A DNA stretch of 64,000 nt. Source: Paenibacillus glycanilyticus. GTDB lineage: Bacteria; Bacillota; Bacilli; Paenibacillales; Paenibacillaceae. Shown one piece after another: positions 15,830-24,237 of this stretch (position 1 is the first letter of the stretch; each line of letters starts with the position of its first letter). Under the pieces are notes generated by a model that saw nothing but the letters and a program-made list of their open reading frames with translations, was not told where the DNA came from and did not search any database. Position numbers and translations under genes: made by a program. The DNA lies in the NCBI RefSeq assembly GCF_023715145.1, contig NZ_JAMBNP010000002.1:124001-188000 (forward strand), given 5' to 3'.

Positions 15830-18800
15830 ATGGCAGCGCCAGCCGCAGCCGCATTGACCGGTGCAGGAATTAGGTTAGCCGTAAAAAAAGGCGCTAAGAA
15901 AAAGGGAGCAGCCGTTTTTCTAAACAGCTTCAAAACCTTCAAGAAAAAGGGCCTCGGCAAGCAGGCGATGGAGTCTATCTTCGGCAAGAAAACAGCCAAA
16001 GCGCCTGCTCAAGCCGCGGAGGAAAAGAAGACAACGCTTGCGGATCACCTGAAAAGCATGCAGGAAGTGTTTGGAGGCGTAGGCGAGCATTTGAAAAGCT
16101 TTGGTACCGCTACCGTCGGTGCGGCTGCCGATCTTGAAACCGACAAAATCGGCTTCGATTTTCTGGTCAGCAAGCTGAAGCCTCGCGGGGGCAAAGGCGG
16201 GAAAGGAAAAGGTCCGGCAAACGCGGCTGCGCTGGAGAAGTCTTTTGCCGACTATTGGACGGCGCTTCGGGACAATGCCCAGACAACCGCGTTCTCGGCG
16301 GATGACGTACTCAAAGGCGGCATGCAGGCTATCAAGCTGACCAAAGGCGATACCGGCAAGGCGATGCAGCTTGTCAAGCTGGCGGAGGATATGGCTGGTT
16401 TTAACCCCGGCAAAACGGTTGCGGAGGCCATGGAAGCGATTGAGGCCGCAAACGGAAAGGATTACAAGAAGCTTGAGGAATTCGGCTTTGAATTCAAGAA
16501 GGGCAGCTGGAACAAGTTTCTGTCGGATGCGGGCAAGTGGTTCGATGGCGGATCCAAAAAGCTGAACCAGTCCGCAAGCGGCATGTGGGAGATTATTACG
16601 GAGGGCCTTAAGGGATCGCTGCAAAATGCAGGGGTAGCCGCTTTGGATCAAGTGAAGCCGATTATGCAGAGGCTTGTCACCTGGCTGACGAACGGCGGCT
16701 TCAAGAAGCTGGAGAACATCGCGGTTAAGACCGTTGATGTCCTTGTGAAAAGCTTCCTGTGGCTGGCCGATGTGCTCGGTCCGGTATTCGGCTGGCTGGA
16801 GAAGGCGCTCGATTGGATAAGTGCCAATTTCGAGACGTTAAGGCCGATTCTGAACGGATTAGTGGCAGCCTTTGCCGCGTTCACGGTCATCTCGACCGTT
16901 GCCTCCATCATCTCGGGAATTGGCGTCTTTATCGGCCTGTTATCTAATCCGATCTTCTGGATTGTAGCCGCCATCGGTCTGCTTACGGCAGCCTGGACGG
17001 GCAACTGGGGCGGCATTCAAGATAAAACCAAGGCGGCTGTTGCTTGGATTGTGTCCGCCTATAACGGATTTGTTCAGTCGATGAAGCAATTCATCGATGA
17101 TACGAAGCAGCTGTTCGCCGATCTCGGAGCCTGGATGAATCAGCTTTGGCAAGATGCCGTTACCGGTGTGAAGCAGTTTGTGAATCAGCTTGTCGCAGGC
17201 ACGATTGCCCGCTGGAATCAACTGGTCAGCACGGTTGCGCAGCTCGGCCGGCAGCTGCAAGCCTGGCTGTCCCAAACCTGGACCCTTATTGTATCGGCGA
17301 CGAATCGGCTGCTGACACAAGCCTGGCAGTCGGTTAGCTCGGCTTTTCAAGCCGTATGGACAACGGTCTCGGGTATCATGTTGCGAATCTATCGATTCTA
17401 TTCGTTGATTTGGAACGGCATGGTAAAGATCGTGACCGGAGCAGGATCGTTAATAATCGGGACGGTCCGTTCGGCCTTCCAAACGGTCAGCGGCATCATA
17501 ACAGCTGCTTTCGACACGATCGCAGGCATCGGGCAGGCAGCGATGGAGATGCTTCGCGGCATATTTGCTGGCGTCTGGCAAGGAGCGGCAGGCGATCATG
17601 CGGGAGCGGTTCAGACCATTCGCAATGCGGTTATGGGAGCGCTAGGCAAAGTTGGGGGACTGCTGAGCGGCTTTGCTTCTAAGTCAATCGGCTATGCCAA
17701 ATCCTTCGTAAGCGGCTATGCGGCCGGACTGGGTCAGTTGTATCAGACCGTTCAAGATGCGGTAATGCCGGTATGGCAAGCCGTAACGCAAGCCTGGGAC
17801 GATATCTCAAGCTTTGTGGTTGGAGCAGCCAAAGCCATATGGTCCGGACTCCAAGCGGCGGGTAACGCCATTTCCGCTTTTACTCGCAAGGTCATTGATA
17901 CGGCCGTCGACGGGATTCAGAGCGGCTTCGAGCGTGCGAGGAGCTTTGCGAGGACATTCCGGCAATGGCTCGGCAATACCATCGATGGAATCATCCAGTC
18001 GACTATGGAATCGTTTCAGTCTTTCATTCAGTTTATGGAGTCGATCGGACCGGCAATGAAGGAGTTCCTTAATCGGGCGTTTGATACCTTTGCGAACAAG
18101 GCTGTTGAAACCTTTTTCAACGTGTTAGGGGCAATTGATTCCGCTATGCGGCAGATTTGGACGATCATCGAGGACGCATTATCAAGGATTCGGCAGTTTT
18201 TCGGCAGCGTCCTGGATACGGTCACCAATGCGGTCGTGAATGCTTTTAGTACGATGTACAACTGGGCGGCGAGTTCGATGAATTCGCTATGGGGAGTCAT
18301 CTCTTCCGTGCTGTCCGGGCTTGGCGAGTTTACCTTCCTTATGTGGGGAATTATGATCGGCGCCTTTGCCTGGGGAATCCGAATCGTCTATGACCTGTTG
18401 ACCGGCTTTGCCCAGCAGGCGATGTCCTTCGGCACGCAGTTTATGGAAAGTCTCATTCAAGGGATTCAGTCCATGTACGGAACGCTCTTCCAGACCGTGC
18501 AGCAAATATGGGATTCCATCAAATCGATCTTCGGCAGCGCAGCGGCAACGGTGAATATGTCGGTAACGCCGATTAACGGAAGCCATAAAAATGGCCTCAA
18601 CCGGGTGCCGTTCAACGGTTACGTGGCCCAGCTTCACCAGGGCGAGATGGTACTAACCTCGGATCAGGCGAATCAGTACCGCGGCGGCCAGCTGTCGGCC
18701 GAGCAGCAGAGCTCGATGCTTCAGCCGTACGGCCCATCCGGTGCCGGCTCTGTCAACAATTCGAAATCGGTGGAAATCGCGAATTTGGTAGGAGAGATAC

Positions 18801-18901
18801 ACGTTCATGACGAGGCGGACGAGAACCGTTTCATCGAGAAGCTGAAGCGGATGCTGGAAGAGGATTTGTTAACGGAAGGAGAAGGCGTCTATGCCGGTTG
18901 A
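15830..18901 (+). CDS. xkdO: Tail tape measure protein (XkdO-like)
   Basis: 1023 residues: a basic, lysine-rich start, long helical stretches with regularly spaced tryptophans, several hydrophobic segments in the middle (about residues 340-385 and 820-860) and a C-terminal end (NRVPFNGYVAQLHQGEMVLT) typical of tape measures. It sets tail length; at roughly 1.5 angstrom per residue this would be near 150 nm, an estimate only. No muramidase or peptidase motif was recognised. GGAAGGAGG lies 9 bases before the ATG; the last 11 bases overlap the next gene. Confidence 0.92.
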   Translation: MAAPAAAALTGAGIRLAVKKGAKKKGAAVFLNSFKTFKKKGLGKQAMESIFGKKTAKAPAQAAEEKKTTLADHLKSMQEVFGGVGEHLKSFGTATVGAAADLETDKIGFDFLVSKLKPRGGKGGKGKGPANAAALEKSFADYWTALRDNAQTTAFSADDVLKGGMQAIKLTKGDTGKAMQLVKLAEDMAGFNPGKTVAEAMEAIEAANGKDYKKLEEFGFEFKKGSWNKFLSDAGKWFDGGSKKLNQSASGMWEIITEGLKGSLQNAGVAALDQVKPIMQRLVTWLTNGGFKKLENIAVKTVDVLVKSFLWLADVLGPVFGWLEKALDWISANFETLRPILNGLVAAFAAFTVISTVASIISGIGVFIGLLSNPIFWIVAAIGLLTAAWTGNWGGIQDKTKAAVAWIVSAYNGFVQSMKQFIDDTKQLFADLGAWMNQLWQDAVTGVKQFVNQLVAGTIARWNQLVSTVAQLGRQLQAWLSQTWTLIVSATNRLLTQAWQSVSSAFQAVWTTVSGIMLRIYRFYSLIWNGMVKIVTGAGSLIIGTVRSAFQTVSGIITAAFDTIAGIGQAAMEMLRGIFAGVWQGAAGDHAGAVQTIRNAVMGALGKVGGLLSGFASKSIGYAKSFVSGYAAGLGQLYQTVQDAVMPVWQAVTQAWDDISSFVVGAAKAIWSGLQAAGNAISAFTRKVIDTAVDGIQSGFERARSFARTFRQWLGNTIDGIIQSTMESFQSFIQFMESIGPAMKEFLNRAFDTFANKAVETFFNVLGAIDSAMRQIWTIIEDALSRIRQFFGSVLDTVTNAVVNAFSTMYNWAASSMNSLWGVISSVLSGLGEFTFLMWGIMIGAFAWGIRIVYDLLTGFAQQAMSFGTQFMESLIQGIQSMYGTLFQTVQQIWDSIKSIFGSAAATVNMSVTPINGSHKNGLNRVPFNGYVAQLHQGEMVLTSDQANQYRGGQLSAEQQSSMLQPYGPSGAGSVNNSKSVEIANLVGEIHVHDEADENRFIEKLKRMLEEDLLTEGEGVYAG

Positions 18902-19541
18902 GTTCTGGTTCACCTATAACAACGGAGCGGAATCGCTATGGCTGCCCGTCAATCCCTCCGAGCTGAAGGTCACGGCCGGCTCGGCGAATGAGACCGTAAC
19001 CGTTCAAAGACTCGGCCAGGTGACGGTCATTCAGGATCCGGTGCTGAAGACGTACGAATTCTCTTCCCATTTTCCCCAGCATTATGGTCCGTACTGCGCC
19101 TACAAGGATATTCCTCCGCCCAAGAAAGGAATCGACCAGCTCGAGACCTGGAAGTTCAGCGGATTTCCCGTCCAATTCGTTATTATCAATCCCGAAGGGC
19201 AGAAGCTGACGGTAGCGGTGACGATAGAGTCGTTGTCTTACCGCGAGATTGCCGGGGATATCGGCAGCATCTATTATGATCTGTCACTTCGGGAGTTTAA
19301 GTATACGAAGCCGCGCACGATCGAGACCAAGGAAGAGAACGGGCAGAAGGTCGCGGAGATCAGCAGCAAGGGACAGCGTCCGAATCAGACCGTCAAGCCC
19401 AAATCCTACACAGTCAAAAAAGGCGATACGTTATGGGCCATCGACCGGATGGTTGGCGTGCCATACGAGAAAATCGCGGCAGCCAACGGCATTAAACCGC
19501 CCTATACGATCTATCCGAACCAAGTGCTGGTGATTCCATGA
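18891..19541 (+). CDS. xkdP: LysM-domain tail hub protein (XkdP-like)
   Basis: 216 residues. The N-terminal part (EFWFTYNNGAESLWLPVNP) matches XkdP-type baseplate proteins, and residues about 170-216 form a LysM domain (YTVKKGDTLWAIDRMVG ... PNQVLVIP). LysM domains bind peptidoglycan or related glycans; in T4-like baseplates the gp53-type protein carries one to link hub and wedges. It overlaps the tape measure gene by 11 bases and its stop overlaps the next start (ATGA). Confidence 0.9.
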   Translation: MPVEFWFTYNNGAESLWLPVNPSELKVTAGSANETVTVQRLGQVTVIQDPVLKTYEFSSHFPQHYGPYCAYKDIPPPKKGIDQLETWKFSGFPVQFVIINPEGQKLTVAVTIESLSYREIAGDIGSIYYDLSLREFKYTKPRTIETKEENGQKVAEISSKGQRPNQTVKPKSYTVKKGDTLWAIDRMVGVPYEKIAAANGIKPPYTIYPNQVLVIP

Positions 19542-20500
19542 TCCGGGTGATGCTGGTCGACAATGGAAAAACGACGGATGTCACCTCTCTTGTACAAAGC
19601 GCGGAATGGTCCGGCAGCTCGCAAAAGGCGGTGCGGAAGCTGACGGTCAGCCTGCTTCACGCCAAGGAAGGCGAATCGAGCCCTGCGATGGTCGCAAACG
19701 GAACCGGCATTATGCTGCATGACGGGGAAGAGGAACTGTTCCGAGGCATTGTGTTTAACGCGGAATACAAGCCAAGCAAGCTGAGCCTGACCGCATACGA
19801 CCAATTGATCTATCTTACGAACAATAAAGACTCCTACGTGTTCAAGAGCATGAAGGCCTCCGCTATTCTAAGCAAGCTGTGCACGGACTTCTCCATTCCT
19901 GCCGGAACGATTGAGGATACCGGGCATGTGATCTCCTACATGGTATGCGACGAAGAAACGTTATTCGATATGGTGAAGAAGGCGCTTGCGATAACGTACC
20001 GGCAAAAAGGAGTACGGTATTCGCTATATTCCAAGGACGGGAACGTGCAGCTCGTGCCTTACAAGAAAAACAGCCGGAACTGGGTCATCGAGACCGGCAT
20101 TAATCTCATCGATTACTCGTATGGGGAATCCATTGAAGAAACGGTTACGAAGGTGAAGCTGCAGGGCGGCGAAGAGAAGCAGACCCTTATAGCGACGGCC
20201 GAGAACAAGTCGCTGCAGAAGCAATTTGGCGTCCTGCAGCATTATGAGAAGGTTAAGGAGAAGCAGAACCGGGCCCAGCTTCAAGAAGCGGCGGATCTCT
20301 TGCTCGCGGAGAAGGGAAAGGTCAAGAAGTCGCTTAAGCTGGATGAGGTTATCGGCATATCCGAAGTCATCTCCGGCACTTCGATTGTAGTCAAAGTGCC
20401 GGAGCTCGGCATTGAGCAGACCTTTGCGGTCGAAGAGGATAATCATCAGTTTAACGGCCGGTTTCACAAGATGTCGCTGACTTTAACCGAGATGACTTGA
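19538..20500 (+). CDS. xkdQ: Baseplate hub protein (XkdQ-like, gpD/gp27 type)
   Basis: 320 residues; order and sequence (TDVTSLVQSAEWSGSSQKAVRKLTV, DQLIYLTNNKDSYVFK, IVVKVPELGIEQTF) fit XkdQ, the tail hub that connects tube and spike. It begins in an ATGA overlap with xkdP. The C-terminal part resembles the beta-rich phage late control D fold. No enzymatic motif is seen. Confidence 0.88.
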   Translation: MIRVMLVDNGKTTDVTSLVQSAEWSGSSQKAVRKLTVSLLHAKEGESSPAMVANGTGIMLHDGEEELFRGIVFNAEYKPSKLSLTAYDQLIYLTNNKDSYVFKSMKASAILSKLCTDFSIPAGTIEDTGHVISYMVCDEETLFDMVKKALAITYRQKGVRYSLYSKDGNVQLVPYKKNSRNWVIETGINLIDYSYGESIEETVTKVKLQGGEEKQTLIATAENKSLQKQFGVLQHYEKVKEKQNRAQLQEAADLLLAEKGKVKKSLKLDEVIGISEVISGTSIVVKVPELGIEQTFAVEEDNHQFNGRFHKMSLTLTEMT

Positions 20501-20516
20501 ATGGGATGGAGAGCAG

Positions 20517-21005
20517 GTGAGGCGCTTGTCGCTGGGAGAACTGATTAAGCAGCATAGCATGAAGAGCGCAAGGTCGCTTAAGCTGCTGGAGCTGATGGAG
20601 GCGGAGATTACGAAGGATCCTCCGGAGCTTGAGCTTAAGCTGAAGGGAAGCGATAAGCTTCTTATCCCGAAAGAGCTGATTGTGATCGCCGAGCATCTAT
20701 GCGAGGTGAAGCAGTTGGTCCATCTTAAAGCGGGCAGCAAGACGGAAGTTGGCAAACAGTCTTTTGATATGACGATTACGATGATGCCGCATCCGCTGCC
20801 GCCGCCCAATAATACCCCGCATGATCATCCGTCCAAGCTGGAGGTCGCCTTGGCGGACCGGAGCTTCGAGATGAAGGAAGGCGGGCTTCATTATATCAAT
20901 GACGACAAGAAGGATGATCTTCTGAAGAAGGGCGATAAGGTGATGGTGATGACCTTTGACGGAGGACAGAAATTTTTCATCATCGACCGTATTGTTCAAT
21001 ATTAA
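20517..21005 (+). CDS. DUF2577-type baseplate protein (XkdR-like), first copy
   Basis: About 160 residues. Start choice is uncertain: GTG at 20517 or TTG at 20526, the latter aligning with the start of the neighbouring paralogue (SLGELIKQHSMKS). The C-terminal IPHTHP-like motif of the family appears here as NNTPHDHPSKLEV, and HYINDDKKDDLLKKGDKVMV is shared nearly residue for residue with the next gene. DUF2577/XkdR proteins are small baseplate components near the hub. The two copies arose by tandem duplication and have diverged mostly in the middle. Confidence 0.82.
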   Translation: MRRLSLGELIKQHSMKSARSLKLLELMEAEITKDPPELELKLKGSDKLLIPKELIVIAEHLCEVKQLVHLKAGSKTEVGKQSFDMTITMMPHPLPPPNNTPHDHPSKLEVALADRSFEMKEGGLHYINDDKKDDLLKKGDKVMVMTFDGGQKFFIIDRIVQY

Positions 21006-21022
21006 CGAAGGCGGGTGTATCC

Positions 21023-21481
21023 ATGTCGCTTGGGGACTTAATTAAGCAGCATAGCATGAAGAGCATTCAGGCGATGAAGCTGCCGGAGCTGATGGAAGCA
21101 GAAGTTGTCTCGGAGCCGCCCGATCTGAAGCTTAAGCTGAAGGGAAGCGACAAGCTGATTATTCCGAAGGAGCTGATCGTTGTCGCCGAGCGGCTGTGCC
21201 GGGTGAAGCGCAAAGTGAATTTGACCAATAGCGGGAAGACGACAATCGGAGCTCAGACGTTCAGCGGCAATACGGATCCGTCGCAGGCCATTCCGCATAC
21301 CCATCCCTATTCGGTTGAGGTCAAGCTGGCGGACAAAGACTTTAGCCTGGAGGAAGGCGAGCTGCATTACATCAATGACGACAAGAAGGACGATCTGCTT
21401 AAGAAAGGCGATAAAGTAATGGTCATTACGTTTGAAGGCGGACAGAAGTTTTTTGTTTTCGACCGGATCGTAACTTACTAA
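21023..21481 (+). CDS. DUF2577-type baseplate protein (XkdR-like), second copy
   Basis: 152 residues, paralogue of the gene before it. It has the usual family motif IPHTHPYSVEVKLADKDF, so it is the more standard copy. An AAGGCGGG-type site precedes the ATG. Most PBSX-like clusters carry one or two such genes; here both are intact, which suggests that two versions are built into the baseplate rather than one being a relic. Confidence 0.85.
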   Translation: MSLGDLIKQHSMKSIQAMKLPELMEAEVVSEPPDLKLKLKGSDKLIIPKELIVVAERLCRVKRKVNLTNSGKTTIGAQTFSGNTDPSQAIPHTHPYSVEVKLADKDFSLEEGELHYINDDKKDDLLKKGDKVMVITFEGGQKFFVFDRIVTY

Positions 21482-21506
21482 TCGCTAACAGGAAGGCGGA
21501 GAGCAC

Positions 21507-21908
21507 ATGGGGCTTACCCCCGATATCGGGTTTCCGGATGTTATCGTGAAGAAAAAGCCGGTCCTGCGCACCTACAGTCTTGATCTGGAGACGGGCGAAA
21601 TCGGCCGTCAAATCGATGGACTGGATGCCATCAAGCAATTTATACATAAAGCGATTCAAACGATCCGCTTTGCTTACCCCGTTTATTCTCAGGATTACGG
21701 CTGCGAGGTGCAGCTGATGCTGGGCAAAGCGTATACGCAGGGCTTTATTCAGGTGGAAATGATCCGGATGATTACGGAAGCCCTTATCTATGATGAAAGA
21801 ATCAGCCGTGTCTACGATTTCGAGATCTTGTGGGAGAACGATGAAGTGAAGACGGCCTTTAAGGTTGATTCTGCGCAAGGCATGATCCGGTACGAAGGAG
21901 TGTTGTAG
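21507..21908 (+). CDS. xkdS: DUF2634-type baseplate protein (XkdS-like, gp25 type)
   Basis: 133 residues. The stretch GEIGRQIDGLDAIKQFIHKAIQTIRFAYPVYSQDYG is characteristic of XkdS/DUF2634 and of the gp25-like lysozyme-fold wedge proteins, which are structural in these tails. GGAAGGCGGAG lies before the ATG. Position directly before the baseplate J gene is the standard order. Confidence 0.88.
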   Translation: MGLTPDIGFPDVIVKKKPVLRTYSLDLETGEIGRQIDGLDAIKQFIHKAIQTIRFAYPVYSQDYGCEVQLMLGKAYTQGFIQVEMIRMITEALIYDERISRVYDFEILWENDEVKTAFKVDSAQGMIRYEGVL

Positions 21909-21909
21909 C

Positions 21910-22920
21910 TTGAACGTTGCAAATACGCTTAGCTTCGAGTCGAAGCTGCAGCAGCTGCTTGACCGCGTAGACAACGGGCTGGACAAAAGCGAAGGCTCTA
22001 TCATTTATGATGCGCTGGCGCCGATCGCCATGCAGCTGTGGATCGAGGAAAGCAAATTCCGCAGTATTCTGGAGCAGGCATTTGCCGTCACGGCCGAAGG
22101 AAGGTTCCTTGATCTTATTGCCAAGGATTACGGGCTTGACCGGACGCCCGCGGCAGCCGCATGGGTCGAGCTGACGTTTACCGGGATCGTAAACGCCGTT
22201 ATTCCGGAAGGGACAACGGTCGGGATCGAGAATTCGGATATTTCCTTTGCAACCACCGGGGAGGCAGTTATAGGAAGCCAGGGCTATACGACGGTAACGG
22301 CGAGATGCAAGCAGCCGGGTGTAATTGGCAATGTCAATGCGGATACGATCCGTCTCTTATTTGATCCGGTAAAGGATATTTGGACGGTTAACAATATAAG
22401 CCCCGCAGCGGGAGGATTGAATCAAGAGCCGGACGAATCGCTGCGGGGCCGCATTTTGTACCAGAAACGAAATCCCGAGCATGGGGGTACCGAGTCGGAT
22501 TACAAGCGATGGGCTTTGTCGGTGACCGGCGTTACCTATGCCGAAGCGATTAACTGCAGCCGCGGGCTTGGTACCGTTGATGTTGTAGTAGGGGCGGACG
22601 GGGATCTGGAGCATGTGTGCCTGGAGGTGCAGAAATTAATTGAGCTGAAGAAGCCCCTTGGCGTTGACGTCATCGTGAAGCCGGTTATTCCGGAGCCGAT
22701 GACCGTTAAGGCGAAGGTGATTGGTCTGAATGAAGCAGCCGCGAAAAATGCGGTATACGCGTATTTGCGAACGGTTGATATCGGCGGGACGATCTACTTG
22801 TCCAAGATCGTGGCGGCATTAATTACGGCCGGCGCGACCGATGCCTCCATCATAGAGCCGAAAGCGAATCTGGAGCTGCCGATTGACAGGAGCCTTCAGG
22901 CGGAGGTGATTATCCTGTGA
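21910..22920 (+). CDS. xkdT: Baseplate J-like wedge protein (XkdT-like)
   Basis: 336 residues from a TTG start with GAAGGAG 9 bases upstream. The order of motifs (EGSIIYDALAPIA, GRFLDLIAKDYGLDR, PEGTTVGIENSDISFAT, RGRILYQKRNPEHGGTESDYKRWAL, GLGTVDVVVGADG) is that of the baseplate J/gp6-like family. It forms the wedge ring of the baseplate. Four-base overlap with the next gene. Confidence 0.92.
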   Translation: MNVANTLSFESKLQQLLDRVDNGLDKSEGSIIYDALAPIAMQLWIEESKFRSILEQAFAVTAEGRFLDLIAKDYGLDRTPAAAAWVELTFTGIVNAVIPEGTTVGIENSDISFATTGEAVIGSQGYTTVTARCKQPGVIGNVNADTIRLLFDPVKDIWTVNNISPAAGGLNQEPDESLRGRILYQKRNPEHGGTESDYKRWALSVTGVTYAEAINCSRGLGTVDVVVGADGDLEHVCLEVQKLIELKKPLGVDVIVKPVIPEPMTVKAKVIGLNEAAAKNAVYAYLRTVDIGGTIYLSKIVAALITAGATDASIIEPKANLELPIDRSLQAEVIIL

Positions 22921-23645
22921 CCTCGCCTCTTATTCAATATTTGCCTGACTACTATCATGAGAGCAGGCAGATGAATGCCATTATGGATGCGGCGGCGCCT
23001 GATATTCCCGATGTAGAAGGGCGGCTGCTCCATTCCCTGTTTTTATCCGAATCTCCGGAAGAATGGCTGTATCTGTGGAAGCAGGAGCTGCAGGAGGAAG
23101 AACGGGAAGCGCTGCTTGCCAAGCTGCGTTCTTCCGGAACCTTGAACAGGGAAACGATTGATGCGCTTGGTTTGTCAGCCCTCGAGACCTTCCGCTTAAG
23201 TCCGGACGACGGCTATACCTTATCGGGCGATGATGCCATGTTCCCGGACGGCGAGTTTTTTGGCCCGTTAATTACAGCCATCTATGTGAATCCGGAGCAG
23301 GTCGAGGTGGTCCGGAAGCTGATTCAGATCAGCGGTTTTGCCGGCTTCAAATATTGGCTCGCGGTTACGATGAAGCAGTATGTCAAGCTGGACACTCCGA
23401 AGTCCGGGACGCTGCGCAGTCTGTATCCGGGACCGGACCGGGAAACGAAGCTGAACTATGAAGAGGTGAGCGGTTATAAGGTGAGTACCGGCCTTGCGGC
23501 AACGCTATATTCCGGCAGCAAGGCCGAAGCGGAGCGGGGGGCCTGGTGGTCGCCGGGGGTGTTCTTCACCGATAACCTGTCCTTTACAGAGAAGGAGCTG
23601 CGCATTCAGCAGTCCGCTGTAACCGTTGTTCAGGCAAATCCATAG
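22917..23645 (+). CDS. xkdU: XkdU/YmfQ-like baseplate protein (DUF2313)
   Basis: 242 residues from a GTG start overlapping the xkdT stop (GTGA). The start (LIQYLPDYYHESRQMNAIMDAAAPDI) and the central LSPDDGYTLSGDD, followed by YVNPEQVEVVRKLIQISGFAGFKYWL, fit the YmfQ/XkdU family, which corresponds to Mu gp48-type baseplate proteins. It closes the PBSX-like part of the cluster; what follows differs from PBSX. Confidence 0.85.
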   Translation: MTSPLIQYLPDYYHESRQMNAIMDAAAPDIPDVEGRLLHSLFLSESPEEWLYLWKQELQEEEREALLAKLRSSGTLNRETIDALGLSALETFRLSPDDGYTLSGDDAMFPDGEFFGPLITAIYVNPEQVEVVRKLIQISGFAGFKYWLAVTMKQYVKLDTPKSGTLRSLYPGPDRETKLNYEEVSGYKVSTGLAATLYSGSKAEAERGAWWSPGVFFTDNLSFTEKELRIQQSAVTVVQANP

Positions 23646-23650
23646 GAAAA

Positions 23651-23700
23651 GCTTACGAAGCAAGAATTATCGCACGTAAGCGCGATATTCTTTTTAGGAG
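23651..23700 (+). repeat. Hairpin repeat before the distal fibre genes
   Basis: GCTTACGAAGC is followed by an imperfect stem (AAGAATtATCGC with GCGcGATaTTCTT) around ACGTAA, and the second arm runs directly into TTTAGGAGG, the ribosome binding site of the next gene. It belongs to the same family as the repeats at 4374 and 46796 and lies exactly at the junction between the PBSX-like and the DUF4815-like modules. Confidence 0.75.
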
Positions 23701-23709
23701 GAGTAACAC

Positions 23710-24225
23710 ATGGGAGTCAGTTATACGGCTTCGGTTGCCGGGATGCGGGCGTTTCAGGCGCTTCATCTCGTACGTACCGACAATATATGGATCGGAATCG
23801 GCAAGCAGACACCTTGGAATGAATCGGACAGCGTGCCCGAGGTATCCGGCTCCTCGCTGCTTAGTGAGCCAATCGGCTACAAAAAGGCGGAGAAGGTGCG
23901 CTTTGTTATACCTGATCCGGACGGGGATATTATCCAGTTCGAGCAGCGATGGAGAATGATTACGGAGGAGGAAGCGATGCTGAGCCTCGCGCGCTGGGTC
24001 TATGTAGCGGCCTGGATTACCGGCACGGAGCTGCCGGCTGTCAGCTATCGGCAAAGCGCCATTGTAACGGAGCTTGCCTTGGCCGAGGATACGCTGCCCG
24101 GCAAGCTTGCCGTTAAGGCAGAGGAAGTAAGCAGCCACGGTTATGCGCTGGTCGTCAATAACCGCTCGCCCATTCACCGGACGGAAGATCAACGGGAGTT
24201 TCTCGAATTTATTGTGGAGTTCTAG
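23710..24225 (+). CDS. Distal baseplate protein of unknown exact role, partner of the DUF4815 protein
   Basis: 171 residues, no signal peptide or membrane segment. The motif IWIGIGKQTPW at residues 26-36 and the later ITGTELPAVSYRQSAIVTEL recall virion structural proteins that stand next to DUF4815 genes in some large myoviruses, where the pattern is IGKxTPW and DELPxxTYRQ. TAGGAGG lies 9 bases before the ATG. It is probably an adaptor between baseplate and fibre. That link is by motif memory and gene order, not by search. Confidence 0.55.
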   Translation: MGVSYTASVAGMRAFQALHLVRTDNIWIGIGKQTPWNESDSVPEVSGSSLLSEPIGYKKAEKVRFVIPDPDGDIIQFEQRWRMITEEEAMLSLARWVYVAAWITGTELPAVSYRQSAIVTELALAEDTLPGKLAVKAEEVSSHGYALVVNNRSPIHRTEDQREFLEFIVEF

Positions 24226-24237
24226 GAGGAGCGTCTA

